Positions 23,241-35,492 of a stretch of DNA of 64,000 nt are shown here, one piece after another. The notes below the pieces were generated by a model. That model searched no databases and had not been told where the DNA came from. It was given only the letters and a program-made list of their open reading frames with translations. Each line of letters starts with the position of its first letter. The first letter of the stretch is position 1. This DNA comes from Emmonsiellopsis sp. PD_33. Taxonomy: Eukaryota; Ascomycota; Eurotiomycetes; Onygenales; Ajellomycetaceae. The position numbers and the translations under genes were made by a program. The DNA lies in assembly GCA_032988165.1 (NCBI GenBank), contig JANTQF010000006.1:186001-250000 (forward strand), read 5' to 3'.

Positions 23241-25099
23241 TTCTTTATTTTAATAGAGAGCTTAGATTCTTTAGATTTTCTAAAATATTAGAGGATGATT
23301 TTCTTTTGAATTATAAGTACTTTAGCTATCTCAGCATCAGGTACAGCTTCATCAATCAGCTGAGTTAATGTTTCTTTCTGTAGCTGACTCTTATAAAGAG
23401 TTTATAAATCATCAGAATCAGATGAAGATAAGATAATGTTCTCAATAAATAAAATAGATTTTTAAGAGTTATCTAAATAGCAGCTGGCTTTTTAAGAGTA
23501 GATGAAAAGTAAGGCCTTCTCCTTTTCAATTCAGTTAGAGAGTATAGATTAATTCTTATCAGCAGCTAATCTTTTACTTTTACTATTTTCAGCAGCAGTC
23601 TGAGCAACTATTATATTAGTAATCTCTTCTATCTCACTGTCTGAGTTGCCTTCTTCTGTGCTACTTTCAAATCTGACATTACATATGCTAATAAAATTAA
23701 CTACTGATAATAGGCTGCTATCAGAGGAACTAAGGATGCTGCTCTTGTTACAGAGTTTTACTACTATTAAAATGATGAGAGCTGTAGATCTCTACTTAAA
23801 GGTATACTTAATAATAATGATATATAATTCATATTGATTCATATTGATCTTTAGGCTGCACTGCATCACATGTCCATCAAAATATTCACCCATTTAATTT
23901 TAATGAATCTTCTCCTAGTTAATTAACTTATTAATTTCAAGATATTAAAAGAGCATGTGAGAAGAGTTGCTGCAATCCTAACAGACATGAGAAGGATAAT
24001 TATATTATAATATACTTTCAGATTGAGGTTAATATGGATCATTAGGGCTACACTGCATTTTATAATAAAAAACATTTATGAGATCTTGAGTAGAATCAAT
24101 AGATCCCTAATTGGTGAGAATGTGTAGCATCACAGCTAATTATTATATATTTCTTTACTACTGAAATTCTATGATGGCTAATAACAGTACATCCATCTGA
24201 TTGATGAGAGATTCAAGCAAGCTATCATTTAAATTCTTTAAGGCTGAATTAGAAGAAGCAGATAGTATAGAAGAGGTCACTTGAGACCTCAGCACAGTCA
24301 GAGTAGGCAGATTGAAAACAAGCTGAGTAGTAGATAGCTGGGTAGGCAGCATCATATAAGAGCCCAGATTAGATATAATTATCTAAGCTATTTTTTCCTT
24401 AACTTCCTGAGATTCTGCTGTAGCTTCATAAACCTTTAAAATCTTCCACTCAGATTGGTTATTTTAGTTAAATCTAGCCTTATGAAAAGCCTTCTTGTGA
24501 ACCCTATCAAGCAGGCATTATAAGAATAACTGGCAGGCAAGAGATTCCTAAATTTCATTTTAGCTAATTAGTAGCTTAGTGATGGTGTAGAATTAGCAGC
24601 AGAAAGTAAGAATATCTCAGCTAAAAGATCATTTAAAATTAGATAGAGCATTTAGGTAGATCTAGTTATATATTTACTGATAAGTATCATCCTACTAGAA
24701 CTCTAATATCAATCTAGTTTTAACTTTAGTCTAGATTTATAGGTCTTTCACCAGCCAATCTATATGACCCTGCAATTTTATAGAGTAATAGTTGTATAGC
24801 ACTGTTAAGACTTTATTCTTAGAAATATTGTGCAACTTCAGCATAGCATTGAACTGGTTAACAAACTGAGTGACATCTTTCTCATTAAAAAAAAAGGCTC
24901 CAAGGGATTCAGAAACCAGTATGAGTATGATAAGTCACTAATAAATCATTCTACTTTTAGAAGGTAAGATATTACTAGGTATTAACAGGCCTGAAGAGAA
25001 ATTAGCAGAGCTGAATATCTTCTCACTGTTGATCTTAATTTTTAGTGGTAGAGGTATTGCTTTTTCTGACTGAGTTTAATGATGTGTGATGAAATCCAC
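23241..25099 (-). pseudogene. G2 gag with zinc-knuckle remnant
   Basis: The minus strand shows a long Gag-like reading: FNEKDVTQFVNQFNAMLKLH near 24.82-24.89 kb (capsid start, normal form F.G.DVT.FL..Y), then HIDWLVKDL, and the open 65-codon frame at 24158-24355. A knuckle-like remnant follows at about 23890-24040, with HVC.DCSNSSHMLF.YLEIN then KLIN.EKIH, matching C..C....H....CP.L...I..GKIH of this family. The knuckle has lost residues to stops. Gag builds the particle of the retrotransposon. Confidence 0.72.
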
Positions 25100-25570
25100 C
25101 TGAATGTAAAGAGCTACACCCTTATACCCTATATCTATAGCTCATCTGAACTTTACCTGATCTCTAACTACCTGATCAGATGCCTCTGACTAGGCCTTTA
25201 TATAAATATTTATCTGCTCCAACCTTATGTAATTCTCTTCTATTTATATTGTATGATCTTGCAATTCCTTTTCCTTTTTTCTTTCTTTCTCTAGTGATTA
25301 CAATTTTGATTCTAGTGTATAACTTGCATGATCTGCTTATTAGAGCATGCCTGTTACATTTTGTAATTACTCATTTGATTTCTTCTTAGAGATCCTTATT
25401 ATATTTGCCCTCTGAATGTGATTTATATATATAATAGATTCCTCTGAATGCAATCCATACATATAGTAAACTCTTCTGAAATCTGAAAATATAATCAGTT
25501 CAGCTCTACTGGATAATATGTCAGTGAAAGGCCCTAAAGCCCTGATGATTCATATTGATATCTCATGAGA

Positions 25571-25650
25571 TTTTCCTCTGAACTTTCTGAATCCTCTAAA
25601 CTTTCTGAATCCTCTGAACTTTCTGAATCCTCTGAACTCTCTAAATCTGA
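25571..25650 (+). repeat. 18-bp tandem repeat in G1 leader (copy B)
   Basis: About four units of CTTTCTGAATCCTCTGAA follow one another at the start of the G1 internal region. Copy A (13901-13975) has about three degenerate units, copy C (32550-32590) about two, and in copy D the array has become a perfect palindrome. Unit number therefore varies between copies. Confidence 0.75.
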
Positions 25651-26028
25651 ATAATCTTTTGAATCCATTATAAACATGAATCCTCTACATGAAGACAGCA
25701 TCTCTTCTCAGGGCTCTGATGCTGAGTTCTGAAACTTTATCTAATAGCTTATAAATAAGATTGACCTCATTACTGAATAAAATTATATGCCTATACTGAC
25801 TTTAGTTCCTGTTATGACTCCTACTCACCTAACTGCTCCTTTTGAGGACTTCCCAAGATGCCTGAAAGAAAGGCTTGCCACCCTTGAGAAATTCATGAGT
25901 AAATAAGTCTCTAAATATCCTGCCTGGTGCCTCAGTGTAGAGGTTAAAATCACTTTAGACAGCCTTACAATTAGATCTCTTGCTGATCAGACCTGATACA
26001 TCTATATCTAACTCTCTAGTACTACCAT

Positions 26029-26546
26029 TAGACTGGCTGCTGGGACCAGGTAAATATATATATACTTACCTGGTTACTCATTTTTCATTAATAGTTAGTC
26101 CCATTTCATACATGTTTTATTACTTTTCCTGCATGGTCCCATTTGGTCTCACAGGCATAAAATCAAACCAAACCAAACCAAATAGGACCATGTAGTTTAG
26201 TCCCATTATAAACTAAAATATTTTATATTTTAAATAAGTTAAAATGTATTTTAAATGACTTTTTAAAACTAGGAAATTTTTAATCCAATTTTGACCCTGG
26301 AAATCTAGGAAAATTCCCTAAAAAGTATACTAAAAATAGTAGTTTTTTGCCAAGAAATGCCAAGAAGTGACATGGAAGTATCATGGAATAATCCTAGTCA
26401 TGTTTGGTCCCATTTTAAATTAAAAAGGTTGATCATTTTACCTGTTTTAAAATTTAAAATCATGTTTTAGTCACTCATGTGTGACTAAAACTAAACCAAA
26501 CCAAACTAAACATGCATGAAAATTCATGGTCTCAGCAGCCAGTCTA
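26029..26546. mobile_element. hAT-like MITE of 518 bp
   Basis: The ends are inverted repeats of 20 bp, TAGACTGGCTGCTGGGACCA on the left and the same with one change (GAGACCA) read from the right. The flanks are an 8-bp duplication, ACTACCAT (26021-26028) and ACTGCCAT (26547-26554), one transition apart. An 8-bp duplication and TA-ending inverted repeats suggest the hAT superfamily. The inside has no transposase. It carries further internal inverted motifs such as GGTCCCATTTGG against ACCAAATAGGACC, and AAACCAAACCAAACC runs. It interrupts gag of G1 copy B. The 71-codon open frame inside it is not a gene. Confidence 0.88.
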
Positions 26547-26554
26547 ACTGCCAT

Positions 26555-29500
26555 CATCTGATTCTACTATTAGATGAAGGTTAATACTAAGCTTATTCCT
26601 ATAACTTCTGATGTTATTCTTAACAAGCTTGACATTTTTTTCTCTAACTCTTCAGTGGCTCAGAAGGCTCTAACCTGGCTGCACAGTATTTATCAGAAAA
26701 CTGATCTGCTTTCTGCCTTTCTCCTGAGATTTAATCAGAAGATCCTGGAAGCTGATAGTCAGCTATGAGATGACACTGTTAAGAAGGTCTTACTTAAGAA
26801 GGCTATTAAGTTTAAACTTCTGTAGCAGATTATTGCCTCCATTAAACCCTCTATGTACCTTAAATATTATATAAAGCTCTGCAGTATAGAGAATAATCTA
26901 TCTGAGATCAAGGTCATTCAGGGCTGAATCTATGATGGTGCCTTTACCATCTCTGGGGAGATCTTCTCTAAGACCTCTCCACTGAAAGATCTGAATGCTA
27001 TGGATTGGATGCCTACAAGGCCTACTCATATAAATGCATTTTATGTTCTAAATATGACTGCTACTGCTGTTGTTAACTGCTGCACCTGAGGTATTTACAT
27101 TAACTATGATAAATCTGGGCACAAAGCTGCTGACTACTGTAGAACCTATGTTCCCCTAAAACTACCTATATGATCTATAAATGTACAAGTCAAGCCTGAA
27201 CAGGAGGAAGACTTTAAAGATATCAAGTCAGACTTGAGAAAAGACTAGCTTCTATATGAAATTATGAGTGGAAGCTTCTAGAGTTAGATAGGAAAACCTT
27301 TGAGAAGAAAATGACTGTTCTGGTAATCCTTATACCTATTATAGTTAATTATTCTTTTAATATGAATGCTATGATGGATAGTGATTACTATTACTATTTA
27401 ATAATTCACTCTCACATAGTTAACTATTATAATCTCCTGCATATTCTGATCAACCCCTAAAGGATTGAAGATATCAATGGTGATATGAGCAGCTTCATAT
27501 GAAATATGATGAAGCTCAATGTTGATGTTAGTAGATTTCTCTGAGAAAATACTTATACATATAAAATTAAGAATCTTCCATATAACTTCATGCTAGGCTT
27601 ATTATAGCTATCTGAATATCAAGCTCTCATTAATGCTCACAACTGATACATTGTATTCTCTGGAGGCATTCATATCTCTGAGAAAGATGTTCATAAGACT
27701 GCTGATCTTCACTAAATCTCTACTAATACTTATAATCTTCTCTGAAGCTGCAATCAGAAATTTAAGTTCTGACCTCCTATTGAAATCTTCACTGCCAGTA
27801 TGATTAATATAGAGAAGGCCCTCTTATGACTCTCTAAGAAGCTGAAGACTAACCCTGCAACAATCCTTCCTCTGCACTATTATAAATTCCTTGATATTTT
27901 TAATTATAAGGCTGCTGAGAAGCTCCCACTATTCTACAGTGTATATAACTATTATATTGAGCTTGAGAAGATAGATGGTAAAGATCCTTAGCTGCTCTGA
28001 GGACCTTTATATAACATGTTGTATAATGAACTACTTATACTTTATAAGACCCTTAATAACCTTCTGGATAAAGGTTTCATCTGAGTTAGTAATTCACCTG
28101 CAGGCACACCCATGCTCTTCATGAAAAAGTCAGGTGAAGGCCTCTAATTCTATGTTGACTATTAGGGCCTTAACTGCCTTACCTGAAAAGATTATTACCT
28201 ATTATCACTAATCAATGAGACTCTTGAATGGATCAGCTGAGCCAAGTAGTTTATAAACCTTGATGTCATTTTCATGTTCTATAAGATTCAAATTACAGAA
28301 GGAGATAAATAGCTAACTATCTTTTACATGAGATATAATCTATTTGAATGGATGGTTACTCTCTTTGATCTCATAAACACTCTAAGCATCTTTTAGAAAT
28401 ACATCAACTAGGCCTTATAAGACTATTTAGATGAATTTACTTCTATCTACCTCAATGACATTCTTATCTTCACTAATAAATTTCACAAGTAGCATTAAGA
28501 GTACATTCAAAAAGTCCTCACCTGCCTCCATAAATACAGTCTCCCAATTGACATTAATAAATCTGCCTTTAAAGTCTAAGAGATGACCTACCTCAGCTTC
28601 ATCATAGAGGTAGGAAAGGAAGTCTGTATGGACCTTAAGAAGATTGCTGTTATCCTCAAATGGGAGACTCTTATAACTATGAAAGGTATATAAGACTTTC
28701 TAGAATTTATAAATTTTTACTGATACTTTATTTGAGATTTTTCTGACATCATCCAACTACTAACTGATCTCACATATAAAGATCAGTAGTTTCAGTGGTC
28801 CAAGAAAGCAGACAAGGTATTCATGTACCTTAAGTAGATGTTTGTCTCTACTCTAATGCTCATCACATTTAACTCTGACTACTTAATAGTGATTGAAATA
28901 GACTCTTCTGGTTACATCACAGGTAGTACTCTCATGCAATGAGATGATGAAGATATCCTACAACTCTGTGCATTTATATTTAAGAAGCTCAGCCCAGTTA
29001 AAGCTAACTATAAGATCTATAATAAGGAACTCCTCATTATTATTTAATGTCTAGAAGAATGAGACTCTGAACTCTATAATATAAAAAACTTTAAAATTAT
29101 TATAAATCATAAGAATCTCTAATATTTTATGATAACCTATAAACTCTCTGAATATTAGATATACTGGGCTGAATTCCTCAGCTACTTCTATTTTATAATT
29201 TATTATTACCCTGATACAGAGAACTCTATAGCTAACACTCTCTTCTAATATGAATAGGATATGCCTTCTGAAGACTCTGATGCCTACTGGGCAAACTACA
29301 AATAGAGGCTGTTAGATTCATAGATTCTCAAAGAATTCAAAGTAATACTGCATGAAGTAATATGTGCCTCATCTGTTGCCCTATTAATTGTAATTGCTCT
29401 ATCCCTGCTCTAAGAACTCTAGGATATCACTGCTGCCTCTAATGAATATCTTCAGATGATAACTCAGATCATTCAAGATAAAGCTTGCTGTTTTCCATCT

Positions 29501-30905
29501 AAACTTTAAGTCTGTATTGATATTACTGAATGCTCTGTAGACTCTGACTCCTAACTATAATTCTAGAGGAGGTAGTGGATTCTTAATTCAGAACTATTAT
29601 ACACTTAAATCATGCAAGAAACTCATAACTTCCTAATGACTGATCACTCAGATTATAAAGTACTCTACTAAATTCTATTCTGAGACTTCTACTAGCATAA
29701 TATATCTTAGAGCATCTAATAATTCATCTGAAACTGCAATATCTACTGATCTATCATCATCTAGTGAGACTACTACTAAGGTCTACTCAAGTCTCTCCTG
29801 ATTTCTAAATGTATCTGGTGCAATGTTATCATTAATTTTGCAGTAGATCTTCTTATAAGTAATGACTACAAGAATATTCTCATCATTATTAACTGTCTCA
29901 GTAAGAGTGTTATTTTTGAATCCTGCATGAAGATGAATATGCCTGCAGTGGTAAAAGCCTGACTCTAAAGTCTATTTTATTGTCTGTATGGTCTACCCTG
30001 TATAATTATCTTAGACTGTAGAATCCAGTTTGTTAGAGCTGTCTGAACTTGAATTTATCAGCTCCTTAAGATCTTCTGATACCTTTTGACTGCTTATTAC
30101 TCTGAAACTGACAGCAGCACTGAACATATGATTCAGATAACTAAGAACTACCTCTAGAAGTTCTATTTGTATGCCCAGGATGACTGGAATGAACTCCTCC
30201 TGCACACTGAACTTATAATTAATAGTTATAATACTGTCAGTACTGGTGTCAGCCTGTTTTTCCTCTCATACAGTTACAATCTTGAAGTCCTTAATCTCAC
30301 TGAATTACCTGAACCTTCCACTCTACCCTGCAACTTAATCTAAATTGCAGACACCATTATTTTGAAACTCCAGCAAGCCTGTAAGTAGGCTGAATCCTCC
30401 ATGGTCAGTGCTGAGTAAGATTAATAGGACTGTGTAAATACCTACTGAAATCCTATTAAACACTATGAGGTGAGTAATAAGATCTAGCTAGATCTCTGAA
30501 ACATCACCACTGATTGCCCATCTTACACACTTAATTACTGATATACTAAGTACACCATCATTGAAGTTCTAAGGAGTTATAATTACCATCTTGATATGTT
30601 GCTCAGAATTCACAACATATTTTATATAAATCTACTCTGTAAGGCCTCTACTGACCTGTTTCCTTCACAAGAGATCACTGACTGGTATCTGCCTGGCATC
30701 ATTAGGAAGGATAATGAGGTAGAGTATGAGATTGAAGCTATCCTTAATTACTGCTGCTGTAGATAGGGATTTCAGTACCTAGTGAAATAACTTAGCTATA
30801 AAGCCCCTTCATGAGAATTGATCTTTACCCTATAAGATACTACTATACTTACCTATTATGAAGAACTGCACCTACCTGATGAGGCTCTACCTGTAGTGTG
30901 CTGCA
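26555..30905 (+). pseudogene. G1 copy B gag-pol, decayed
   Basis: This is collinear with copy A from the capsid to the chromodomain. The capsid part has 64 open codons (26574-26768, with LDIFFSNSSVAQKALTWLHS). The zinc-knuckle remnant lies near 27078-27142 and a protease region at about 27360-27660. The reverse transcriptase has YLNDILIF with the first Asp of YLDD changed to Asn. RNase H, integrase and a chromodomain region follow (about 30700-30870), the last now interrupted by stops unlike in copy A. All breaks are point changes, with few indels against copy A. Confidence 0.85.
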
Positions 30906-31181
30906 TCTAATTTTCTGAACCCTCCTACCTGCCCTCTGAAACTAAATAGGGGGAGATAATGTAAAGAGCTATACTCTTATACCTTATATCTGTAGCTCAC
31001 CTGAACTTTGCCTGATCTCTGACTACCTGATTGGATGCCTCTAACCAGACCTTTATATGAACATTTATTTGCTCTGACCTCATGTAATTTCTTTTCCTTT
31101 TTGCTTTCTTTCTCTAGCAATTACAATTTTGATTCTAGTGTATAGCTCACACAATCTGCTTATCAGAGCACGCCTGTTACA

Positions 31182-31633
31182 CTGAGCATACTTAGAAGAT
31201 ATATATTAATAGAGAAATAAATAGACAAGTAGTTTACATTTATAAATGAGAAACAGATTGATGATGGTAGCAATATCTATATCTTTTTATAAGTAGAGAT
31301 TTAGAAACTTAAGAAAGAGAAGAAACTATAAGATCTGCTGTAGATTTTTCTTCTCACTAGAGTCTACATTTATTGAGAAATAGCTTGATGATTTTAATAG
31401 TTTAGTAAGTCCATTCTTTAAAGTTTTCTTCTGATAGTATTATCATTGATGTAGCTGCAAAGCTGTGGGCCTGCTCCAATCAAATGAGCTTATTATAAAT
31501 TGAAATAAGAGAATTATGTTGAGCAATGCACTCAACAAAAAAAAAGGAAAAAGGGGAAAGAAACTCAATATAGTTATCTATATTAATACTATCATCTATT
31601 GATTCATTCATAATTTCTGATTGTGCACACCAA
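31182..31633. other. Unassigned flank between G1 copy B and an E330 copy
   Basis: The CTGAG target copy at 31182 shows that this sequence was joined to 25104 before G1 copy B arrived, so it probably belongs to the 5' side of G2. The minus strand has the reading ILSEENFKEWTY.TIKIIKL near 31340-31430, which could be a start of a gag-like protein, but the match is weak. No LTR could be recognised. Confidence 0.35.
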
Positions 31634-31951
31634 TGAAGCAGGGATGAAGTGTGTGCATCAGATAGCACTGAATAGGGCAGCAGTAAATATAAGAAAAGAA
31701 TTGATATTAATGTCAAAGTGGAGAAGTGTAATGGTAATTTATAGTATAAAATAACATAATAATAGAATGATAAGGTAACACAAAAAAAACAAAAAATCTA
31801 TCTTAAAGAAGTATATATATACATGAGAAAACCACATAAATGAACAGATGAAGTCCTACTACAAAAGGAAAATATCTATCTTTATAGCTGTACTTGATAG
31901 TGAAAGCCTTAGCAAAAAATTAATTCAATCCAACAGTGGGTCCTCACTACA
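31634..31951 (-). repeat. E330 LTR-like element, copy 1
   Basis: 318 bp, minus orientation. Read on the minus strand it starts TGTAGTGAGGACCC and ends CCCTGCTTCA, like the other E330 copies (TGTGGTGGGGATC to CTGCTTCA). The flanks (CCAA and GCAT) are not a target duplication. The right flank is the 3' part of a G1 element whose own left part is missing, so a deletion or recombination has occurred at this border. Confidence 0.8.
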
Positions 31952-32215
31952 GCATCATTAAGGAAGATAATAAGATAGAGTATGAGATTAAAGCCATTCT
32001 TAACTGCTGTCACTGTGAATGAGAGCTTCAGTACCTAATGAAGTAGCTCAGCTATGAAATACCTTTATAGGAATCAACCTCTACCCTGTAAGACATTACT
32101 GTGCTTGCCTGTTATAAAGAGCTGCACCTGCCTAATAAGACTCCACCTGCACTATATAGCATCTGATTCTCTGAACCCTCCTACCTGCCCTCTAAATTCA
32201 AGTAGAGGGGGATAA
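31952..32215 (+). pseudogene. G1 chromodomain fragment joined to copy C
   Basis: This matches the last 260 bp of the G1 internal region (copy A about 18490-18749), including the chromodomain tract (about 31965-32170) and the purine tract GTAGAGGGGGATAA before the LTR at 32216. It is broken by stops. Since the same LTR is followed by a second G1 internal region, it is the end of an element that shares an LTR with copy C. Confidence 0.85.
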
Positions 32216-32477
32216 TGTGAAGGGCTATACTCTTATACTCTATATTTATAGCTTGCTTAAACTTCACTTAATCTCTGACTAGTTACTATCTAATTAGATG
32301 CCTCTGACCAGACCTTCATATAAATGTTTATCCACTCTAACCTCATATAATTCTCTTTCATTTATATCACATGATCTCATAATTTCTTTTCCTTTTTTCC
32401 TTTCTTTCTCTAGCAATTACAATCTTAATTCTAGTATATAGCTCATATGATCTACTTATTAGAGCATGCCCATTACA

Positions 32478-33805
32478 AGCACAGCTGAATGATGTGTCAA
32501 TAAAAAATATTAAAGCTCTAATAGTTTATATTAATATCTTATGAGATTTTTCTCTGAATTTTCTAAATCCTCTGAACTCTCTAAATTCAAATAATCTTTT
32601 AAATCTATTATGAATATAAACTCTCCACATGAAGATAGCACTTCTTTTCAGAGCTCTGACATTAAATTCTAAAACTTTATTTACTAGCTTATGAATAAGA
32701 TCAACCTTATTACTAAATAAAATCACATACCTATATTAATTTTAGTTTCTATTCTGACTCCTATTTATCTGAATACTTCTTTTGATGACTTTCTGAAACA
32801 TCCAAAAGAAAGACTTATCATCCTTAAGAAATTCATGGGCAAATAAGTCTGTAAATACCCTGTCTGGCATCTTAGTGTAGAGACTAAAATTATTTTGAAT
32901 GACTCTACAATTAGACCTCTTACTAATCAGACCTGATATATCTACATCTAACCCTCTAGCACTATCATCATTCAATTCCATTCTTAAATGAAAGCTAACT
33001 CCAAACTTGTCCCTATAATCTTTAATATTATTTTCAAACAGCTTGACATTCTTTTCTCTAACCACTTAGTGGCTCAGAAGGCTCTAACCTAGTTATACTA
33101 TATTCATTAGAAAACTAACTTATTCTCTATCTTTCTTCTGAGATTCAATTAGAAGATCCTGCAAGCTAGCAGCTAGTTATAAGACAATACTATCAAGCAA
33201 GCTCTACTTAAAAAAGCCATTAAATTTAAGCTTCTATAATAGACTGTTACCTCTATTAAACCTTCTATATACTTTAAATACTATTTGAAGTTCTGCAGTA
33301 TAGAAAACAACCTATCTGGGATTAAAGCTATTCAGAGTTAAATTTATGATGATAGCTCTATCATCTCTAGAAAAGCCTTCTCTAAAATTTGTCTACTAAA
33401 AAAATTAAATGCTATAAATTGAATATCTATAGAGTTAGCTCACATGAATAAGTTCTGCATCTCTAATATAACTACTGCCACTATCACTAACTGCCACACC
33501 TGAGGTGTTTGCATTAACTGTAACAAACCTGAGTATAGGGCCACTAACTGCCATGGTACCCATATTCCCTCAAGGCTGCCTGTATGATCTATAAATGTGC
33601 AGATCAAGCTTAAGAAAGAGGAGGACTTTAAAGATGTTCAGTCAGACTTGGGAAAAGACTAATTTTCATGCAAAATTGCAAGTGGAAGCTTTTAGAGTTA
33701 GATAGAAAGACCTTTAAAAAGAAAATAATAGTTCTAATAATCTTTATATCTATTATAGTTAATCATTCTTTTAATATAAATATTATGGTAGATAGTAGCT
33801 GCTGT
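32478..33805 (+). pseudogene. G1 copy C gag and start of protease
   Basis: It aligns with copy A from about 13840 to 15175. The zinc-knuckle remnant is at 33490-33560, CHT.GVCINCNKPEYRATNCH, here with one more Cys kept than in copy A. The minus-strand open frames of 66 and 107 codons in this stretch are shadows of the gag frame. The frame is cut at 33805 inside the protease by the first E330 copy. Confidence 0.8.
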
Positions 33806-34022
33806 TATAGTGAGAATCCACCATCAGGTCAGATTAATTTTTTACTGAGGCTTTTTATTATTAAGTGTAGTTATAAAGATAGACATTTTCCTTTCATATA
33901 AAGACTTCATCTATTTTATTTGTGGATTTTTTATACTTAATATGATCCACCACCCATTGAACAGTCCCACCCAATAAACACCTTTTTCATCCTTTAACCT
34001 TCTATCTTCAACCACCCCCAGC

Positions 34023-35270
34023 ATGAGCTATGAAGCTTCAATTCAGGCTGCAATTAATGATTTAGAATTGCAAGAGATGCCAAATTTCTCCTATACAGCT
34101 AAAAAACATGCTGTCAATTGAATAATGCTGATGTGCTGCTATAGAGGCAAGCAGAAGTTGAAAAAGGAAGCTGCCTCTTCAGTATGGTAAAACCTCACAG
34201 ATTCTGAAGAGAATCATCTCATAACCTATATAAATCAACTTGTAGACTGTGGTTTCCCTGTTACACCACATATTCTTGAAAATCTCATCCTTAAGAGCAC
34301 TCATTAGAGCTCTATAGGTAAGACCTGGGTGGTGTGGTTCTGCAACCAACACAAAGATGAGATCAAGTTGCTATATCTATGAAATATTGATTAAAAATAG
34401 AAGATCATGGACAATTCAGTATACTTCAATCATTTCTTCATGCTTGTATTGATTTTTTGCTTATATCTGTCTATATTTGTTGATTTCATGGAATTATACT
34501 GATTCATGGTTAGGTAACTACAGCAGACTATTAATAAATATCAGATTCTCCCCTAAAACACATACAATTTTGATGAAAAAGGATTCATTCTTGGCCTCAT
34601 GCAAACAATCAAGCAAATTGTCTCTATCAAATCTCTGAAATTGGAGTAGATAATTGCTGCCAGTCAGGATGGGAGCTGTGAGTTCATATCTCTACTTACA
34701 GTGATCTGTGCTGATGGAACTGTAATCCCACCTACTCTCATATATAAGGGGGAATCAAGGGATATGCAAGATACTTGGCTAGAGGATTTTAATAGTAAAA
34801 AGGATCAGGCCTACTTTGCTGCTTCAGAGAATGGATGGAGCAGTAATGAATACAGGTTAAAATGGTTAACAGACATGTTTAACTGCCATATAAAGGTCAA
34901 AGCAGGCCACAGGTGGCAGCTTCTTATATTGGATGGCCATTCTTCTCATATCAACATGAGATTCATCAATTATACTGAGCAGAATTGTATTTTGCTTGCA
35001 GTCCTTCCTCCCCACTCTACACACTGTTTACAACCACTAGATGTTAGAATATTTGAACCACTAGCAAAGGCCTATTTAACACAATTAAATGAGAACATCT
35101 GCACTACATTTAGCCTTATTTGTATGATGAAGTGTGATTTCTGGCATTTATTCAAGGTAGCATGGGAGGAAGCTGTTACACCTGTAAATATAGCTACTAG
35201 ATTTACTGCCACTGGCATCTACCCTGTTAACCCTGGGTGCATCTTTAATAAGATTCAACAGCACCCATGA
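34023..35270 (+). pseudogene. Pogo-type transposase, N-terminal half damaged, DDE half open
   Basis: One frame runs from ATG at 34023 to the stop after 35270. The start MSYEASIQAAINDLELQ is a typical pogo N-terminus, followed by a helix-turn-helix DNA-binding part and a CENP-B-like part (TWVVWFCNQHKDEI). The catalytic region has DEKGF (Asp at 34572), LLILDGHSSHI (about 34924-34956) and HCLQPLDV (about 35025-35048), so all three acidic residues are kept. From 34701 the frame is open for 189 codons. Upstream there are about nine stops. Two lie in a possible 78-nt intron (34446-34523, GTATTG to CTACAG, with TACTGAT near 34497); the rest are decay. The enzyme would cut and paste the element at TA sites; this copy is probably dead. 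Confidence 0.88.
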
Positions 35271-35492
35271 ATGCCTGCAGAGCTCACTCATCTGACTCCT
35301 ACAACTATATGGGGGTGGAGAGGCCTCATGAAGTGTGTTGCCTGTGCATAATGTTAACTTTCCTACAACACCCAATGACTTATTCATAGTGGGGAGAGAA
35401 TGGCACTTGAGAGAGAGATTCTCACTATAGAGAATTAAAATCTCCAGAACACCCTAAACCATGAATGAAAATGATGAAAGTGTGGCAATCAA

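Larger units (their letters stand above)
25105..31181 (+). mobile_element. G1 copy B: chromodomain Ty3/gypsy retrotransposon with MITE inside
   Basis: The 5' LTR is at 25105-25358 (254 bp, begins TGTAAAGAGC). The 3' LTR is at 30960-31181 and only 222 bp long, having lost about 32 bp between CATGTAATT and the pyrimidine tract. The target duplication is CTGAA (25100-25104) against CTGAG (31182-31186), one transition apart. Gag, pol and chromodomain are all present and broken by stops; the reverse transcriptase box is YLND (28448-28459). The gag region is split by a 518-bp hAT-like MITE. The element lies in the 5' part of G2. Confidence 0.93.
12890..31633 (-). mobile_element. G2: older Ty3/gypsy retrotransposon, minus strand, split by insertions
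   Basis: Coding blocks of one minus-strand Ty3-type element run from about 25.0 kb (gag) through 23.0 (protease), 20.75 (reverse transcriptase) and 19.6-19.05 (integrase) to 13.0 kb (integrase C-terminus). The element is interrupted by G1 copy A (13439-19003, target TCTAC), G1 copy B (25105-31181, target CTGAA/CTGAG) and a small inverted-repeat element (about 21891-22182). When A and B are removed, the flanks join and the integrase reading continues, so both inserted into G2. Its LTRs were not identified. The sequence at 31182-31633 should be its 5' flank or leader, judged from the B target duplication. The right limit is uncertain because an E330 copy begins at 31634. Confidence 0.72.

Noticed and set aside
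31480..31716. Minus-strand open frame resembling that at 59408-59617
   Set aside because: The likeness comes from the E330 element that both cross; the frame runs across an element border and has no protein family.
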